From: Cordilura impudica
Taxonomy: Eukaryota; Arthropoda; Insecta; Diptera; Scathophagidae
NCBI GenBank assembly: GCA_963682025.1
Contig: OY821518.1
Coordinates: 10,096,090 to 10,160,089 of the forward strand
Length of the DNA: 64,000 nucleotides
Direction of reading: 5' to 3'
Part shown: positions 47,094 to 58,334 of the stretch, piece by piece
Layout of the letters: every line of letters starts with the position of its first letter
Numbering within the stretch: the first letter of the stretch is position 1
Notes under the pieces: model-generated
Database searches by the model: none
What the model was told of the DNA's origin: nothing
What the model saw: the letters and a program-made list of their open reading frames with translations, nothing else
Program-made: the position numbers and the translations under genes

Positions 47094-47873
47094 AAACAAG
47101 TAAGAAAATTATAGTCGGTCTGGACCGACTATACGATACCCTATACCATGCGTTTAGAAACCCTATCTCTTAGGCCCAACTAACTGGACATAGAAAATAA
47201 GCAAAAACCAAATTTGAGTGGGATTTTTATTAATTTTTTTGGCTGCAGACATAAAAAAGTTCATATCGGATGCTATATCTATAAAGGGGCTAGGTCCAAA
47301 AATGGACCGATCCTGATCATGTTTGGTAAAGTCTCTTGTATTTTGCAAAAATATGTACAAACAAAATTTGAGAAGAATCAGTGCAATATTTTTGTTTTTT
47401 AATAGATTTAACTGAAGATTGGGAAGCAGCTCTATATGGGGTCAAAGGTATCATTTTTGGACTACTCATTAGTGGATGTAATGAACGCATACAAACCCAA
47501 TTTGAGTAAGATCTATATGACAATTTGGACCTTATGGCAATTTATGTCGATTTCATATGGGTAATTTGTATGGGGGCTAGGTCTGAACATGGACCGATTC
47601 TCACCGGTTTCAATAGCGTTCATCCCATGGCCGATAAAAGCTTATATACCAAATTTCATCAAAATATATTCATATTTGCGACCTGCAGTTTGATTACAAG
47701 CTTTACATGGACACACAGACGGACGGACGGACGGACATTGTTAAATCAACTCAGAAAGTGATTCTGATTCGATCGGTATAATTAAAGATGGGTCTATGTC
47801 AAATATTTTTGGTTGTTACAAACAGCAGCACAAAGTCATTATACCCAAACCACATAGTGGTATAGGGTATAAA
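47094..47873 (+). mobile_element. Family B repeat, short subfamily, complete
   Basis: Both ends are present, with ACGG run at 47717-47736. It lies inside the hAT element and so is younger than it. Confidence 0.85.
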
Positions 47874-48182
47874 TATTTAAAACGATTTAACTGAATTTCT
47901 TATGAATTTGGTTGAATCAATTCATGGTACATAAACTTAAATTACTGTTCTTAAAAAGCAAAAAATAAAAAATTTAACCCCCTCTCAAAATAAGAATACG
48001 TTGCGTTTTAATTGTACGTCGCCCGTCAAACTAGTAATCAAAATAACTGATAAACAAAAAAAAAAAAAAAAAACATTGAAAAAAATAGAAATTGTAGTGC
48101 TATAAATTTGCTTCGTTAACCTGAAATGCAGCAATACAAAAATCATCTTCTCTTTTTTTCTTTGTTGCAGAATATGAATAAA

Positions 48183-48521
48183 TCTATAATATTAATAGGC
48201 TTGGCGATTTTTTGTGACCGATGTTTTGTTCTACCGTTTTATCCCGATTTTGACTAAACGTATATTATTTGAAAGGAATTTCTTTTTAGCTATTTTGTAG
48301 ATTTACAGATTTTTTAATTTTTTCCTTTATTTTGAGTAAATTGCATTTAAAATTGCTACTGCTATGTGTTTTATTTAATATGTAAATTTGTTTGTTAATG
48401 AGTTTGTTATCTTCATTCACAATAATAATAAACCATAGAAGTGTTGGTTCGTGAATTGGCTAAGTTGGAAAACAAAGCTGCCTAGAAATTGCACTCGAAT
48501 TTCAAGCGCTGGAATCTGCTA
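48183..48521 (+). mobile_element. Family A Helitron, second subfamily
   Basis: It starts TCTATAATATTAATAGGC after A. The 3' third differs from the main subfamily (AATAATAATAAACCATA instead of the usual AAAAATGAGTTTG). It ends CTGGAATCTGCTA with the last base changed, and the hairpin is weakened (CTCGAATTTCAAG). Confidence 0.7.
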
Positions 48522-49086
48522 CGAAACACAAGAGACAAAAATAGAGTAATTGTTGCTTTTTTTTATAATGATGTTTCTGTACTTAATCAAAGAGTTTTAA
48601 TATAGAAGAGGCCAAAGTGCAGTACAGAACAAAAGCTAACCTACCCAGGGATGGAAAATATGTTTTCTGTTATTGCACCAACCAGACAAACAAATTGTAC
48701 TTTTTCGATCCTCACGGTACCAAATATTTTCCGCTTTTTTTTTAACAATTTTATCGTATTGAGTCAGATTTGCTTAGACACTAAAAAGACTTAAAAATTT
48801 AAATTGACGGGGTTAAACAAAATTTATCGTTAATTTTATGTAGTCGTATAATTCCCACAAAACTTTGTATAATTTTACTATAATTTTTATAAATGTCACA
48901 CCTTTTTTTTCTGTGTGTCCGCCTCCCTTGGATTCTTCAGCTGCTGTAGAAACTTGTAATGTATAAATTGCCAAAAAATTAAAGCAGCAAGTGAAATTAA
49001 CATATTAAAAGAGAATTTGTTTCAGAAAGAGACAACTCACTTTCTTTCATATTCAGTCCGTGGTTTACTTGAAAAATTAAAAGAAG

Positions 49087-49585
49087 ATGGTTACACCGAT
49101 CACCGATATTGAGGAGAATTTCGTGAAAATTAAGGCTAAAGAATTTTATAAAACTACTCGAGAGTATTTAGAGCAATGGACTGTTTATAACAAAGATTTA
49201 GAAAAACTTAATTGGACAAATTTAACAGAAGCACCACAGTGGGAAGATGTTCAAAAAGTTCTAGTTCTAAATACGTAACATCGCAGAAAATTGATGAATG
49301 GAATCAACAAAATATTTCTACGGAAAATCGTTGGGTGGAAGTATTTAAACATTTTAAAAGCAATTACCTAAACCTGGTACAAATGCGCCGGTTGAACGTG
49401 TATTTTCTTTGACGAACAATTTGTGGACCGAAGATAAAGCTCAATTAAGGGTATCAGTACTTAAGGCTATGTTAATTATTAAAGTTAATATTAAGAAATC
49501 CTGCCAAGAGTTCCACACATATTTGAAATCGTCACCTAAAATTTTGAAACAAATTTGTGCCTCTGAAAAATATAACAATGAATAA
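49087..49585 (+). pseudogene. hAT transposase C-terminal part
   Basis: The open piece 49087-49278 (FYKTTREYLEQWTVYNKDLE, LEKLNWTNLTEAPQWEDVQK) is followed after a one-base shift by ENRWVEVFKHF. A further shift leads to NAPVERVFSLTNNLWTEDK near 49390-49440, the core of the hAT dimerisation domain, and then LKAMLIIKVNI. The catalytic region upstream is gone. It is typical of BED-finger hAT transposases. Confidence 0.75.
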
Positions 49586-49770
49586 ACAATTTTTTTGTAG
49601 TGTAACGTAAAATAAATAATGCCACTCACTATGGACAAATAAAATATTATATTGTCTATGCATTTCCATTTCATATAACCGAACCCATCAGAATTATTCG
49701 ATGTCCCGTTTTCAGGTAAAAAAATATGGTCACTTTAAGTATACCCGCTACATTGTTAGCGTAATTATTA

Positions 49771-50199
49771 TCTATAATATTAATAGGTAAGGCGATTTCT
49801 TGTGACCGATGATTTGTTCCACAGTTTTCTCCCGATGTTGGCCAAACGTATCTTATTTTACAGGTATTTCTTTTTAGCTGTCCCCCAGATTTACAGATTT
49901 TTACATTTTAAATTTTTCTTTTGGAGTAAATTGCATTTAAAATTGCATTAAACACATGCATAAAATTATGCAATGCTGTGTGTGTGTTTATTAAATTTGT
50001 TAATCTGTTTGCAAAAAGCCCTGTGTTTAATTGAAAAATAATTTTGGACACAAACCAATAACAACAATAAAAAGTGTTGAATTGTGAATTGGCTAAAATT
50101 GATTAGCATACTTTTAGGGGCTTATAAAATAATTTTATCAAAGGAAAAAATAAATTTCCAAGAATTTGCACTCGAATTTCGAGGGCTGGGATCTGCTAG
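49771..50199 (+). mobile_element. Family A Helitron, long variant
   Basis: It starts TCTATAATATTAATAGG after A, ends GGGATCTGCTAG before T, and keeps the hairpin. Inserted bases around 50010-50080 make it 429 bp and combine features of both subfamilies. It begins 34 bp outside the end of the 2.9 kb hAT. Confidence 0.75.
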
Positions 50200-50528
50200 T
50201 ATTAGTTATTTAAGCCATAATAATATTTAAAAAGAATAAGAAATATAGTGTGAGTGACAATACGATGGAAACTTTTAACAAATATATTTTTGACGACTTG
50301 GACTATTTTATTAATTTAAACATGTTATTTAACAAAGAAGAAATTATAAAATAACTTCAGAAAAAATTAACAAAACTTAAAAGTATTCATTTTTATGCTG
50401 TTGGCAAAGCAACGGAAACCTTTACAATACAATAACACTGTGAAATAAAATGATGGTCATGGTCTTGAGGGGGTGGATGATTCCTATACCGAATGATTGT
50501 ATTAATTTATTTTAGTAAAAGTCCCAAA

Positions 50529-50825
50529 TCATATGGCTGTTTTAAGGCCATTTAAATATATAATTTTTTCGTCAACACTATCCGCCAACAGTATTCTAAT
50601 TCCACGACCATCACTAAAATCATCTATTATTCGGGTTTTTAACTCTTTATAAAACTTTAATCTTGCAATTATTTTATAATAATTGAATCTATAAATATTT
50701 AAATAACGGTTAAGATTGTTTACATTTTCTTTCACTCGTTCTTCTATTTTCTTATTATTTTAATCAACTCTGGTAAAGAAGTTTAAAAGAGTTTTGACAT
50801 CACTAAAAAAATTTTTCTTCTTCAT
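50529..50825 (-). pseudogene. Unrecognised ~98-codon frame with one stop
   Basis: From ATG 50825 the minus strand reads MKKKNFFSDVKTLLNFFTRV, then one TAA near 50761, then an open stretch (ERVKENVNNLNRYLNIY ... RIIDDFSDGRGIRILLADS) to TGA at 50529. The second half has varied, charged content that looks coding. Its upstream sequence (GGAAAATAGGTTATGGG) is shared with 27.7 kb, so this may be a gene of an unnamed mobile element. I do not know the family. Confidence 0.35.
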
Positions 50826-51186
50826 TTTTCTATTTCCTTTTAAACACAAAACTACTCCCACAAACACTACTCCCTCTCTCCACCTTCCCATAACCTATTT
50901 TCCTGAAAGAGTCATCTTTATAAAACTTTATTCTTGCCATTATTTTATAATAATTGAATCTATAAATATTTAAATAACGGTTAAGATTTTTTACATTTTC
51001 TTTCACTCGTTCTTCTATTTTCTTATTATTTTAATCAACTCTGGTAAAGAAGTTTAAAAGAGTCCACTGTTTTGGCATCACTAAAAAAATTTTTGTTCTA
51101 CATTTTTCTATTTCCTTTTAAACACAAAACTACTCCCACAAACACTACTCCCTCTCTCCACCTTCCCATAACCTATTTTCTTGAAA
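50651..51186. repeat. 271-bp tandem duplication
   Basis: Unit one (50651-50921) and unit two (50922-51186) are nearly identical (both hold ATATTTAAATAACGGTTAAG and CCACAAACACTACTCCCTC), with a few substitutions and a short insertion (CCACTGTTTTGG) in the second. The break falls inside the minus-strand frame of the previous entry, so only its N-terminal half is duplicated. Confidence 0.85.
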
Positions 51187-51592
51187 TCACCACAATGCAC
51201 TGCATTTGTAGGGGGCATCTCCTGAGTGTTGGTTAATTAAAAAAAAAAATAAAAAAACTTCTTTGTTAATGACATCATGAGTTTCTTTTTTAAATTCAAA
51301 TTTGTTTGGCCTACAGTATTTCGTAGAAGATGGTGTCACATTTCTACAAATATCCGTTGTTGAGTTGTACTAGTCCAAGGCTCTGAATCTTCCAAAATCT
51401 TTTTCAATCGCGATGGTACAATTAAATATTTTCACTTACTACTTGTTTGTACTGTTTTTGTCCGGAAGAACCATCACATCCCCATTTACAAAAAAGAATT
51501 AACTTTGTGTTTCCATTGACATTCTTACTTACAAATATATAAAAAGTGTAATGTGTTTTGTAAGCAGATATCATAACTGGTAATAGAGCAAA
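51187..51592. other. AT-rich sequence, partly shared with 27.7 kb
   Basis: ACAATGCACTGCATTTG at 51191 matches, inverted, 27724. The rest shows no coding content. Confidence 0.35.
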
Positions 51593-51723
51593 TCTACAAT
51601 ATTAATAGTTTAGGCGATTTCTTGTGACCGATATTTTTTTCTACCGTTGGTTTGTGATTTGGCTAAGTTGAAAAAAAAGCTGCCTAGAAATTGCACTCGA
51701 ATTTCGAGCGCTGGAATCTGCTG
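51593..51723 (+). mobile_element. Family A Helitron, large internal deletion
   Basis: Only 131 bp remain: the 5' end (TCTACAATATTAATAG) joined directly to the 3' end of the second subfamily (GCACTCGAATTTCGAGCGC, CTGGAATCTGCTGG). Flanks are still A and T. Confidence 0.7.
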
Positions 51724-51859
51724 GTAATGATAATTGTACTAAACTATAAAATACCTAAAGCAAAAATTTAACACACCATTTTATACTTATAGGACTGTTT
51801 AAGCTGCCGTAATATGAAATTTGTTTGAGTAATTTCATTAAAATTAAAAAAGTACTCAC

Positions 51860-51969
51860 GAGTCGTCACGGGTGCAAAAGTATATATAGTGTCAAAGAGA
51901 ACACTTTCACCTTTCTCCGGGTGGTATACGTTTCTTGTTCCCTTTTTGTTCCCTAAAAGCTCTATTCCA
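51860..51969 (-). other. Candidate host exon
   Basis: On the minus strand an acceptor (AATTTCAACTTTAG) and a donor (CTC|GTGAGTAC) bound 110 bases with a clean reading frame (GIELLGNKKGTRNVYHPEKG, then ESVLFDTIYTFAPVTTR). Content looks protein-like and is not shared with any repeat here. I do not recognise it and found no neighbouring exon. Confidence 0.35.
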
Positions 51970-51989
51970 CTAAAGTTGAAATTTGTCAA

Positions 51990-52437
51990 AAATATAGTAG
52001 TTTAATAAATATTTCATAACACCCTTAATATTAAACGGTAGGGCTATGACCACTTATAACAACTAAAGATTATAATCCTACCAACCTTGTAAAAAGGACC
52101 GCAGGGCATTATCGTTGATAACTTGCGAGTAGTAACCATTTAGTTTTGATAAAAACAAAAAAAATCACCTTTTTCTGAGATTAAGAAAACAGTTGAGTTT
52201 GATAGCATGCCACGCCCACAATTTGCAATAGTTAAACCTAATTTTTTGGCTACCTTAATCTAGATAGACGGCGTTAAAATGTATGTTGATAATTAGTACA
52301 TCCGCAGTTTTTTAAAGTGTAAGTTATAAAAAGTTTAATATTGTTGAACATACTTTACGGAAACCATTGTGAAAAGTTGATGGCAGAGCGAATCAGTAAG
52401 GCATTTCTAGAAGAGGTTGGAAATCGCACTTAATTGT
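51990..52437. other. No recognised features
   Basis: Phrases such as GGACCGCAGGGCATTATCG and CCACGCCCACAATTTGC suggest an old dispersed repeat, but no second copy lies in the window. Confidence 0.3.
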
Positions 52438-52832
52438 GTTTAGTCAGCCGACGATCAGCCAATACCATTTTGTGGATTTTCTTAACCGTTTCTGTTGTGA
52501 CCACTTCAATTGGTCGACCACAGCGGTGTTCGTTTTGTCAGCTTGTATGGCCTTGTTTCAACTCTGCCACCCAATATTTCAAAGGCGTAAACGAAGGAGC
52601 AGACTCCCAGAGTAGAATCTAGCTCGGCTTTAATACTGTTTGGTCTGAGACCTATGTTTACAAATTCACTGAGATCGTTTGCTTTTGATGGCTCCAATAA
52701 AAATATTAAACAACGCCATGAAACTTAAAACATATGTTTTATAGGGTTGCCACTTTTCACGAAATAATTTTTTTTTTTTCAAAATACTGCCGCCATCTAT
52801 ACAGCAAATTAGGTTGTTTTGAGACCATCCTC
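52438..52832 (-). mobile_element. Mariner fragment, second copy
   Basis: It is the same part of the same family as 724-1135: IKAELDSTLG, KYWVAE, GRPIEVVTTETVKKIHKM and LADRRLTK on the minus strand in shifting frames. It reaches about 30 bp further into the gene than the first copy. The outer end near CTGCCGCCATCTATACAGCA is shared. Both copies lack the catalytic region. Confidence 0.65.
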
Positions 52833-54640
52833 TTGTTAAGTATATATTTCTTATAAGTATATACATGTTCCTGCTGAACGATTTATATCCAGTTTTCTTT
52901 TATTTTCCATATCGATATTTTCCATATCGACAGTTTTTATCGACTTCTGCTTACATATTCTTAAGATTTTCTGTTCCCAAATTTTTTTTTATTTTGCGAG
53001 CAATTACTTTTTAATTCTCACTCATTTGTCACAGGTAAAATTTGCAAAATTTTACGGGATCCATGGCGAAATCTTTTGTTATTATTCGCCATTTTTGTTA
53101 AAACATATAATGTAAACAAAAAATATTTTGATACAGTCATTGCAGGTTCATTTAATCAAAACTGCCAGCTTTTGTGGTATTGCAAAAATTTTTAAGCCGT
53201 TTGCAAGACACGTTGCTAAAACCTCTAATCTTCTTCGGCACTGTACAATTATCTTTCCAGTCACAAATATGTAGTAGCGCTATTTGAACGTTATTTCAAT
53301 TGTTCAGGCCATATTTTTTTGACTTTTTGTGTAATTATAATTCTAAAATATTACAGAACGAACAGAGTAGTGTCATTAATAAACTTAAACGAAATGTTTA
53401 TGCAAGTTAACGGTAAACACATTAAATATCTTAAAATAATTTTGTTTGTTGTGACAACAACTCCAAACAAAATTGTTTGGTAAAACATGTTACAATCAAA
53501 AAAAAAAAAAAAATCAGCTGTAAGGCCAAATTAAAAGTGCCATCATAAAGATTTCGATTTTCTTGCTTTAGGGAATTATTTATTGCAGTCACGTTGTGGG
53601 CTCTTTTTTACTTCTTCAATTCTTTTAAGATAAAAAAAGCCATGTTTAAAACTGATGCTTCACGTTTGTTTGTTTGTTTAACAAGTTTCTTTTTTTATTT
53701 TATTATATTTTTGTACATTTCTAAGATCTCTGTTTAAAAGGAAAAGTTTTCACTTAATCGTCTGGTTTTTTATCGTATAATAATTTTTTTTCTTAATTTT
53801 TTTTTTTTTGCTTAATTTAACAAAAGGAGTCTTGTTTGTCTTGTTTAGTTAGAAAAGAAAATTATTCAGTGATATTCAAAGTTATTTTCCCGTATTGCAT
53901 TCATTCATTTAATAACTACTATTTATTGGCTGATTAACGATGATGACGTTAGTGATGGTGATGATGATGATGATGACGATGGCAGTCTGTAAATTTTCTT
54001 GTTGATTTGAGTAAAAGTAATGAACGCACCTTTTTTAGCTAAATATGTTTGTATGTTATGTGTATTTATCACCATCTAAATGTATGTTGTTGCTGAATTT
54101 ATCAAGTTGTTGACTGATTTTTTTTCTTTTTCAGCCGGTTAGTGGGTTACTTTTGTGAACTCGTTAAAAAAGTGTGTTTTATTTTCAGTTGTTGTTTTCT
54201 TTTTCACTTCTGCCGTTTTGCAATTATTATTTATATTTATTAACATTTATTTTCACTCAAAGTTATAGAATGTTTTGATATCCGTTTTAAAATGATTAAT
54301 ATGCCGGATTCGAAATGGAAAGAAACACGAGTAGAGGAGATCTACCTACATTGCAAATGTTTCAGGCTAGATTTCAATAAAGTGTAAAAGTCTGTAAACG
54401 TCTAATGTTAAGATTTAAAGTCGATCAAACTTCATGTTTCACAATTATCGAAGTTAAAAAAAATTATTTGAACATAACACATGTAACATATTGTTAAAAT
54501 TATTTTTTTTGTGTGGAGTTTGATAATAACACTGTACTACAATCTTCGGGATGTTGCACAGTGTAATTAATCATTAAATTTTAATGCCATTTAAATCTAA
54601 AGTTAATTGCTGTTCTTTCTTTTACCAGTATTTATAACAA
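52833..54640. other. AT-rich sequence, possibly unique
   Basis: A GATGATGATGAT run (53938-53983) and T-rich tracts are present. A CTTTTTCAGCCGG acceptor-like site near 54131 leads into a frame that stops within eight codons. No repeat of the window occurs here. Confidence 0.4.
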
Positions 54641-55019
54641 CTAGCAGATTCCAGCCCTCGAAATTCGAGAGCAAATTCTAGGAAATTTTATTTTTTCATT
54701 AAATAAAGACCCTAAAAGTAGGCTAATCAATTACAGCCAATTCACAAATCAACACAAAAAACAAATTCATTTTTATTACAAACACATTAACAAATTTAAT
54801 AAACACACACATAGCATTGTATAATTTTATGTATGTGTTAGTAGCAACTTTAAATGCAATTTACGCAAAATAAAGGAAAAAAATTTTAAAATCTGTAAAT
54901 CTGCAAAACGGCTAAAAAGAAATACCTTTCAAATAATATACGTTTGGTCAAAATCGGGATAAAACGGTAGAACAAAATATCGGTCACGAGAAATCGCCTA
55001 GCCTATTAATATTATAGAT
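54641..55019 (-). mobile_element. Family A Helitron, full length
   Basis: It has CTAGCAGATTCCAG at left and CCTATTAATATTATAGAT at right (inverted ends), flanks of the A/T type and the hairpin. It is 379 bp and close to consensus. Confidence 0.8.
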
Positions 55020-55329
55020 TTCTTATTATTGTGTTTTTATAAAAACAATGATTTTTTTCTTCATAGAAATAATAAAATTCTACTTTTTTGAAAAAAAGCT
55101 AAATGTAGTTTAGTTACTAATGCCTTAATATACCAACAAGAGTTCAACACATAGAACTGCAATCTTCAATTACTGTTGTTTTGAGAGCAAATAAAATTGC
55201 GCCACATAAATATATATACGAGTACTTTTTTGATGACCTTAATAAAATGTAGGCAGATTTGCTTCGCTCCATTTATTTTCACATAAACAATTGTAATATT
55301 GATTTTAAGCCATATTCTTATGCAATGTA
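55020..55329. other. AT-rich spacer
   Basis: No feature is seen between the Helitron and the following B copy. Confidence 0.4.
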
Positions 55330-56119
55330 AAACAAGTAAGAAAATTATAGTCGGTCTAGACCGACTATGCGATACCCTATACCATGCGTTTAGAGACCCT
55401 ATCTCTCAGGCCCAACTAACTGGATATAGAAAATAAGCATAAACCAAATTTGAGTGGGATTTTTATTAATTTTTTCGGCTGCAGATATGAAAAAGTTCAT
55501 ATCGGTTGCTATATATATATGGGGACTAGGCCCAAAAATGGATCGATCCTGACCATGTTTGGTAAAGTCTCTTGTATTTTGCAAAAATATATACAAACAA
55601 AATTTGAGAAGAATCGGTGCAATATTTTTGTTTTTTGATAGATTTAAGTGAAGATCGGGAAACAGCTCTATATGGGGCCTATGACTAAGAGTTGTCCAAT
55701 AGGGATCATTTTTGGACTACTGATTAACGGATGTAATATATATATACAAACCCAATTTGACTAAGATTTGTATGATAATTTGGATCTTATGGCAATATAT
55801 GTTGATTTCATAGGGGTCATTTGTATGGGTGCTAGGTCTGAACATGGACCGATTCTCACCAATTTCAATAACTTTCATCCCGGTAGAAGATCAAATACCA
55901 AATTTTGTCAAAATATATTCATATTTGCGACCTGCAGTTTGATTACAAGCTTTACATGGACACACAGACGGACGGACGGACATCGTTAAATCGAATCAGG
56001 TAGTGATTGTGATTCGATCGGTATAATTAAAGATGGGTGTAGGTCAAATATTTTTGGTTGTTACAAACAGCAGCACAAAGTCATTATACCCAAACCACAT
56101 AGTGGTATAGGGTATAAAA
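55330..56119 (+). mobile_element. Family B repeat, long subfamily, complete
   Basis: It has both ends, keeps ATGACTAAGAGTTGTCC like the copy at 4.2 kb, and carries only a short ACGG run (55967-55981). Confidence 0.85.
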
Positions 56120-56198
56120 ATAAATATGAAGTGATGTCGCTCGATCGATTTCTCCCAGGAAGATTAAAAAATCATTGCTCAAAAACTTTAATTAAGAG

Positions 56199-56908
56199 CA
56201 GAGTTGTAAACGAATCATTAATTTTTTTTTTATTAATTAATTATTTTCGTCAAAAAACGAATTGAATGAAATTTGAATCAATTCATTTGAATTTAGCAAA
56301 CATGAATTGCAATTCATTTCCAATTCAAATGAATTGGGAAAAATGAATTGCAATTCATTTGAATAACAATTCATTTCAAATTCATATGAATTGAATTGAC
56401 TTTGAATTAATTCAAATGAGTTAGAAAAACGAATTGCAATTCACTTCCAATTCATTTGAATTGAATTTGAATTGAGAAAAATTAATTGCAATTCATGAAA
56501 AATGAATTTGCAATTCATTTCCAATTTATACAAATTTCATAAATTATTCATAGATTTTAAATATTAAATACGACTTGTTATTCAGCGTATGTCAAAAGCG
56601 AAATAAGTAGTACTTAAAGAATGCAATTCATTTTTGATTTGATGAATGTGAATTACAAGTTACTTTTGTAATTCATTTGAATTAATTCAAAATCAATTCA
56701 ATTCAAATGAATTGGAAATGAATTGTAATTCGATTTTCTAACTCATTTGAATTAATTGGGCAAAATGAATTGCAATTCATTTTTGCAAATTCAAATGAAT
56801 TGACTCAAATTCCATTCAATTCATTTTTTCGGTGAAAAGAATTAATTCAAAATTTAGCTAATTCGTAATGAATTAAAATTAAAAAAGAATGATTCAGTTA
56901 CAACTCTG
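56199..56908. mobile_element. Palindromic hAT-type MITE (foldback) with perfect 8-bp duplication
   Basis: Ends CAGAGTTGTAAACGAATC and inverse GATTCAGTTACAACTCTG are each flanked by ATTAAGAG. The interior consists of many GAATTGCAATTC and ATTCAAATGAAT palindromes, and the two halves are broadly inverse to each other. The CAG end and 8-bp duplication fit hAT. No coding capacity. Confidence 0.85.
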
Positions 56909-56916
56909 ATTAAGAG

Positions 56917-57861
56917 TAATGTCGCTAATTGTAAATATATATTTTGTTGAATTTCTTATTTCAATTCAAAAAACATTATTAGCTATTTTTGTTTTATTTT
57001 GGTTTTTAAATATAAATGGTATTGCAGACCGTTTTCCAATATATAGTACTTGTATTTTTATGAACAAAAATGTAAATGAAGGCTGTTGAGCAACATAATC
57101 TGAGGTATTTCTGATTCCAGAGATTGAGTAAAAAAACTAAACTTCTTCCTATATTTCATTTTTTTTTTTTTGCCAAATTGACATGTTTAGTTGGCCTTTA
57201 ACCCAATTAACATCCAAATTTTGCTTGTATTTCAATTGTATGTTTCAGCAACATTTATTATTTGCAGAAAAACGAACAGAGCAACATTTTTTTATAAGGA
57301 TTTTTAAAGAATTTTTCACGTGAAACCTAACAGAGACAAAGGCATTTTTGCTAAAATTTTCCAATCAGAATATTTGTCGTAAATGCAAGTTATTAATAAA
57401 AAGTTGATTCCGATCAATAAATCAGTTTTTTTTATTGTTATTATTTTTGGCCAGTTTTTATCTCTCTTCGTTATATTTTTCTTAAGCTAGTAGTACCTGA
57501 TTTTTTTAAAGGGATCGTTATATATACTTTTACTTAAAACTATAATATTTACATTTTACATGAAACATTGCAGAAAAAATATAAAAACACGGATGTAACA
57601 TTTAAACATCTAAACATCACAGTTTAATTAAATATTTTAAAAAATCAGGTCCTAATAACTTAGAGAAAATATAACGAAAAAAAATCTTTGAGACTTTAGA
57701 AGTCATGCAAATACTCAAAAAAATTACAGATGATTCTTGGCTGAAAATGTCCAGATGTTAATAATAAAAATAAGCAAATTTTAAAATATTTTTATGTGAA
57801 TTAGCTAAAATTATGTTAATTTAAGGATACATTTAATACCAAAAAAAAAAGAAAAAAATAA
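56917..57861. other. AT-rich sequence without recognised features
   Basis: Only short frames and homopolymers are seen. Confidence 0.4.
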
Positions 57862-57936
57862 AAACAGGTAAGTTAGAAATTAAAGTCGCTATATACAGAC
57901 TAACAAATATACCCAATAGAAGCTTATATATGTATA

Positions 57937-58315
57937 CTAACAGATTCCAGCACTCAAAATTCGAGTGCGAATTCTAGGAAATTTTATTTTTTCATTAAAT
58001 ATAGACCCTAAAGGTATGCTAATCAATTATAGCCAATTCACAAATCAACACAAAACACAAACTCATTTTTATTACAAACATATTAACAAACTTAATAAAC
58101 ACACACATAGCATTGTATAATTTTAGCAACTTAGTAGTAGCAACTTTAAATGCAATTTACTCAAAATAAAGCAAAAAAATTTAAAAATCTGTAAATCTGC
58201 AAATCGGCCAAAATGAAATACCTTTCAAATAATATACGTTGGGTCAAAATCGGGATAAAACGGTAAAAGAAAACATCGGTCACAAGAAATCGCCTAGCCT
58301 ATTAATATTATAGAT
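57937..58315 (-). mobile_element. Family A Helitron, full length
   Basis: The 3' end is changed to TTAG on the element strand. The 5' end is intact (inverse TATTAATATTATAGA). Flanks are A and T. Confidence 0.75.
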
Positions 58316-58334
58316 ACCAAATTTCATCGAAATA

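Larger units (their letters stand above)
46857..49737 (+). mobile_element. hAT element, 2.9 kb with nested insertions and perfect 8-bp duplication
   Basis: Ends TAACGTGACCATA and inverse TATGGTCACTTTA are each followed outward by AGTATACC, a perfect 8-bp target duplication. Subterminal GTCCCGTTTT motifs occur several times near the left end and once near the right. It holds a B copy (47094-47873) and an A Helitron (48183-48521). Without these it would be about 1.8 kb and already lacks much of its transposase. Confidence 0.85.

Noticed and set aside
48645..48740. CAGGGATGGAAAATATG as a possible hAT end
   Set aside because: No inverted partner or 8-bp duplication was found, and it lies within the larger hAT.
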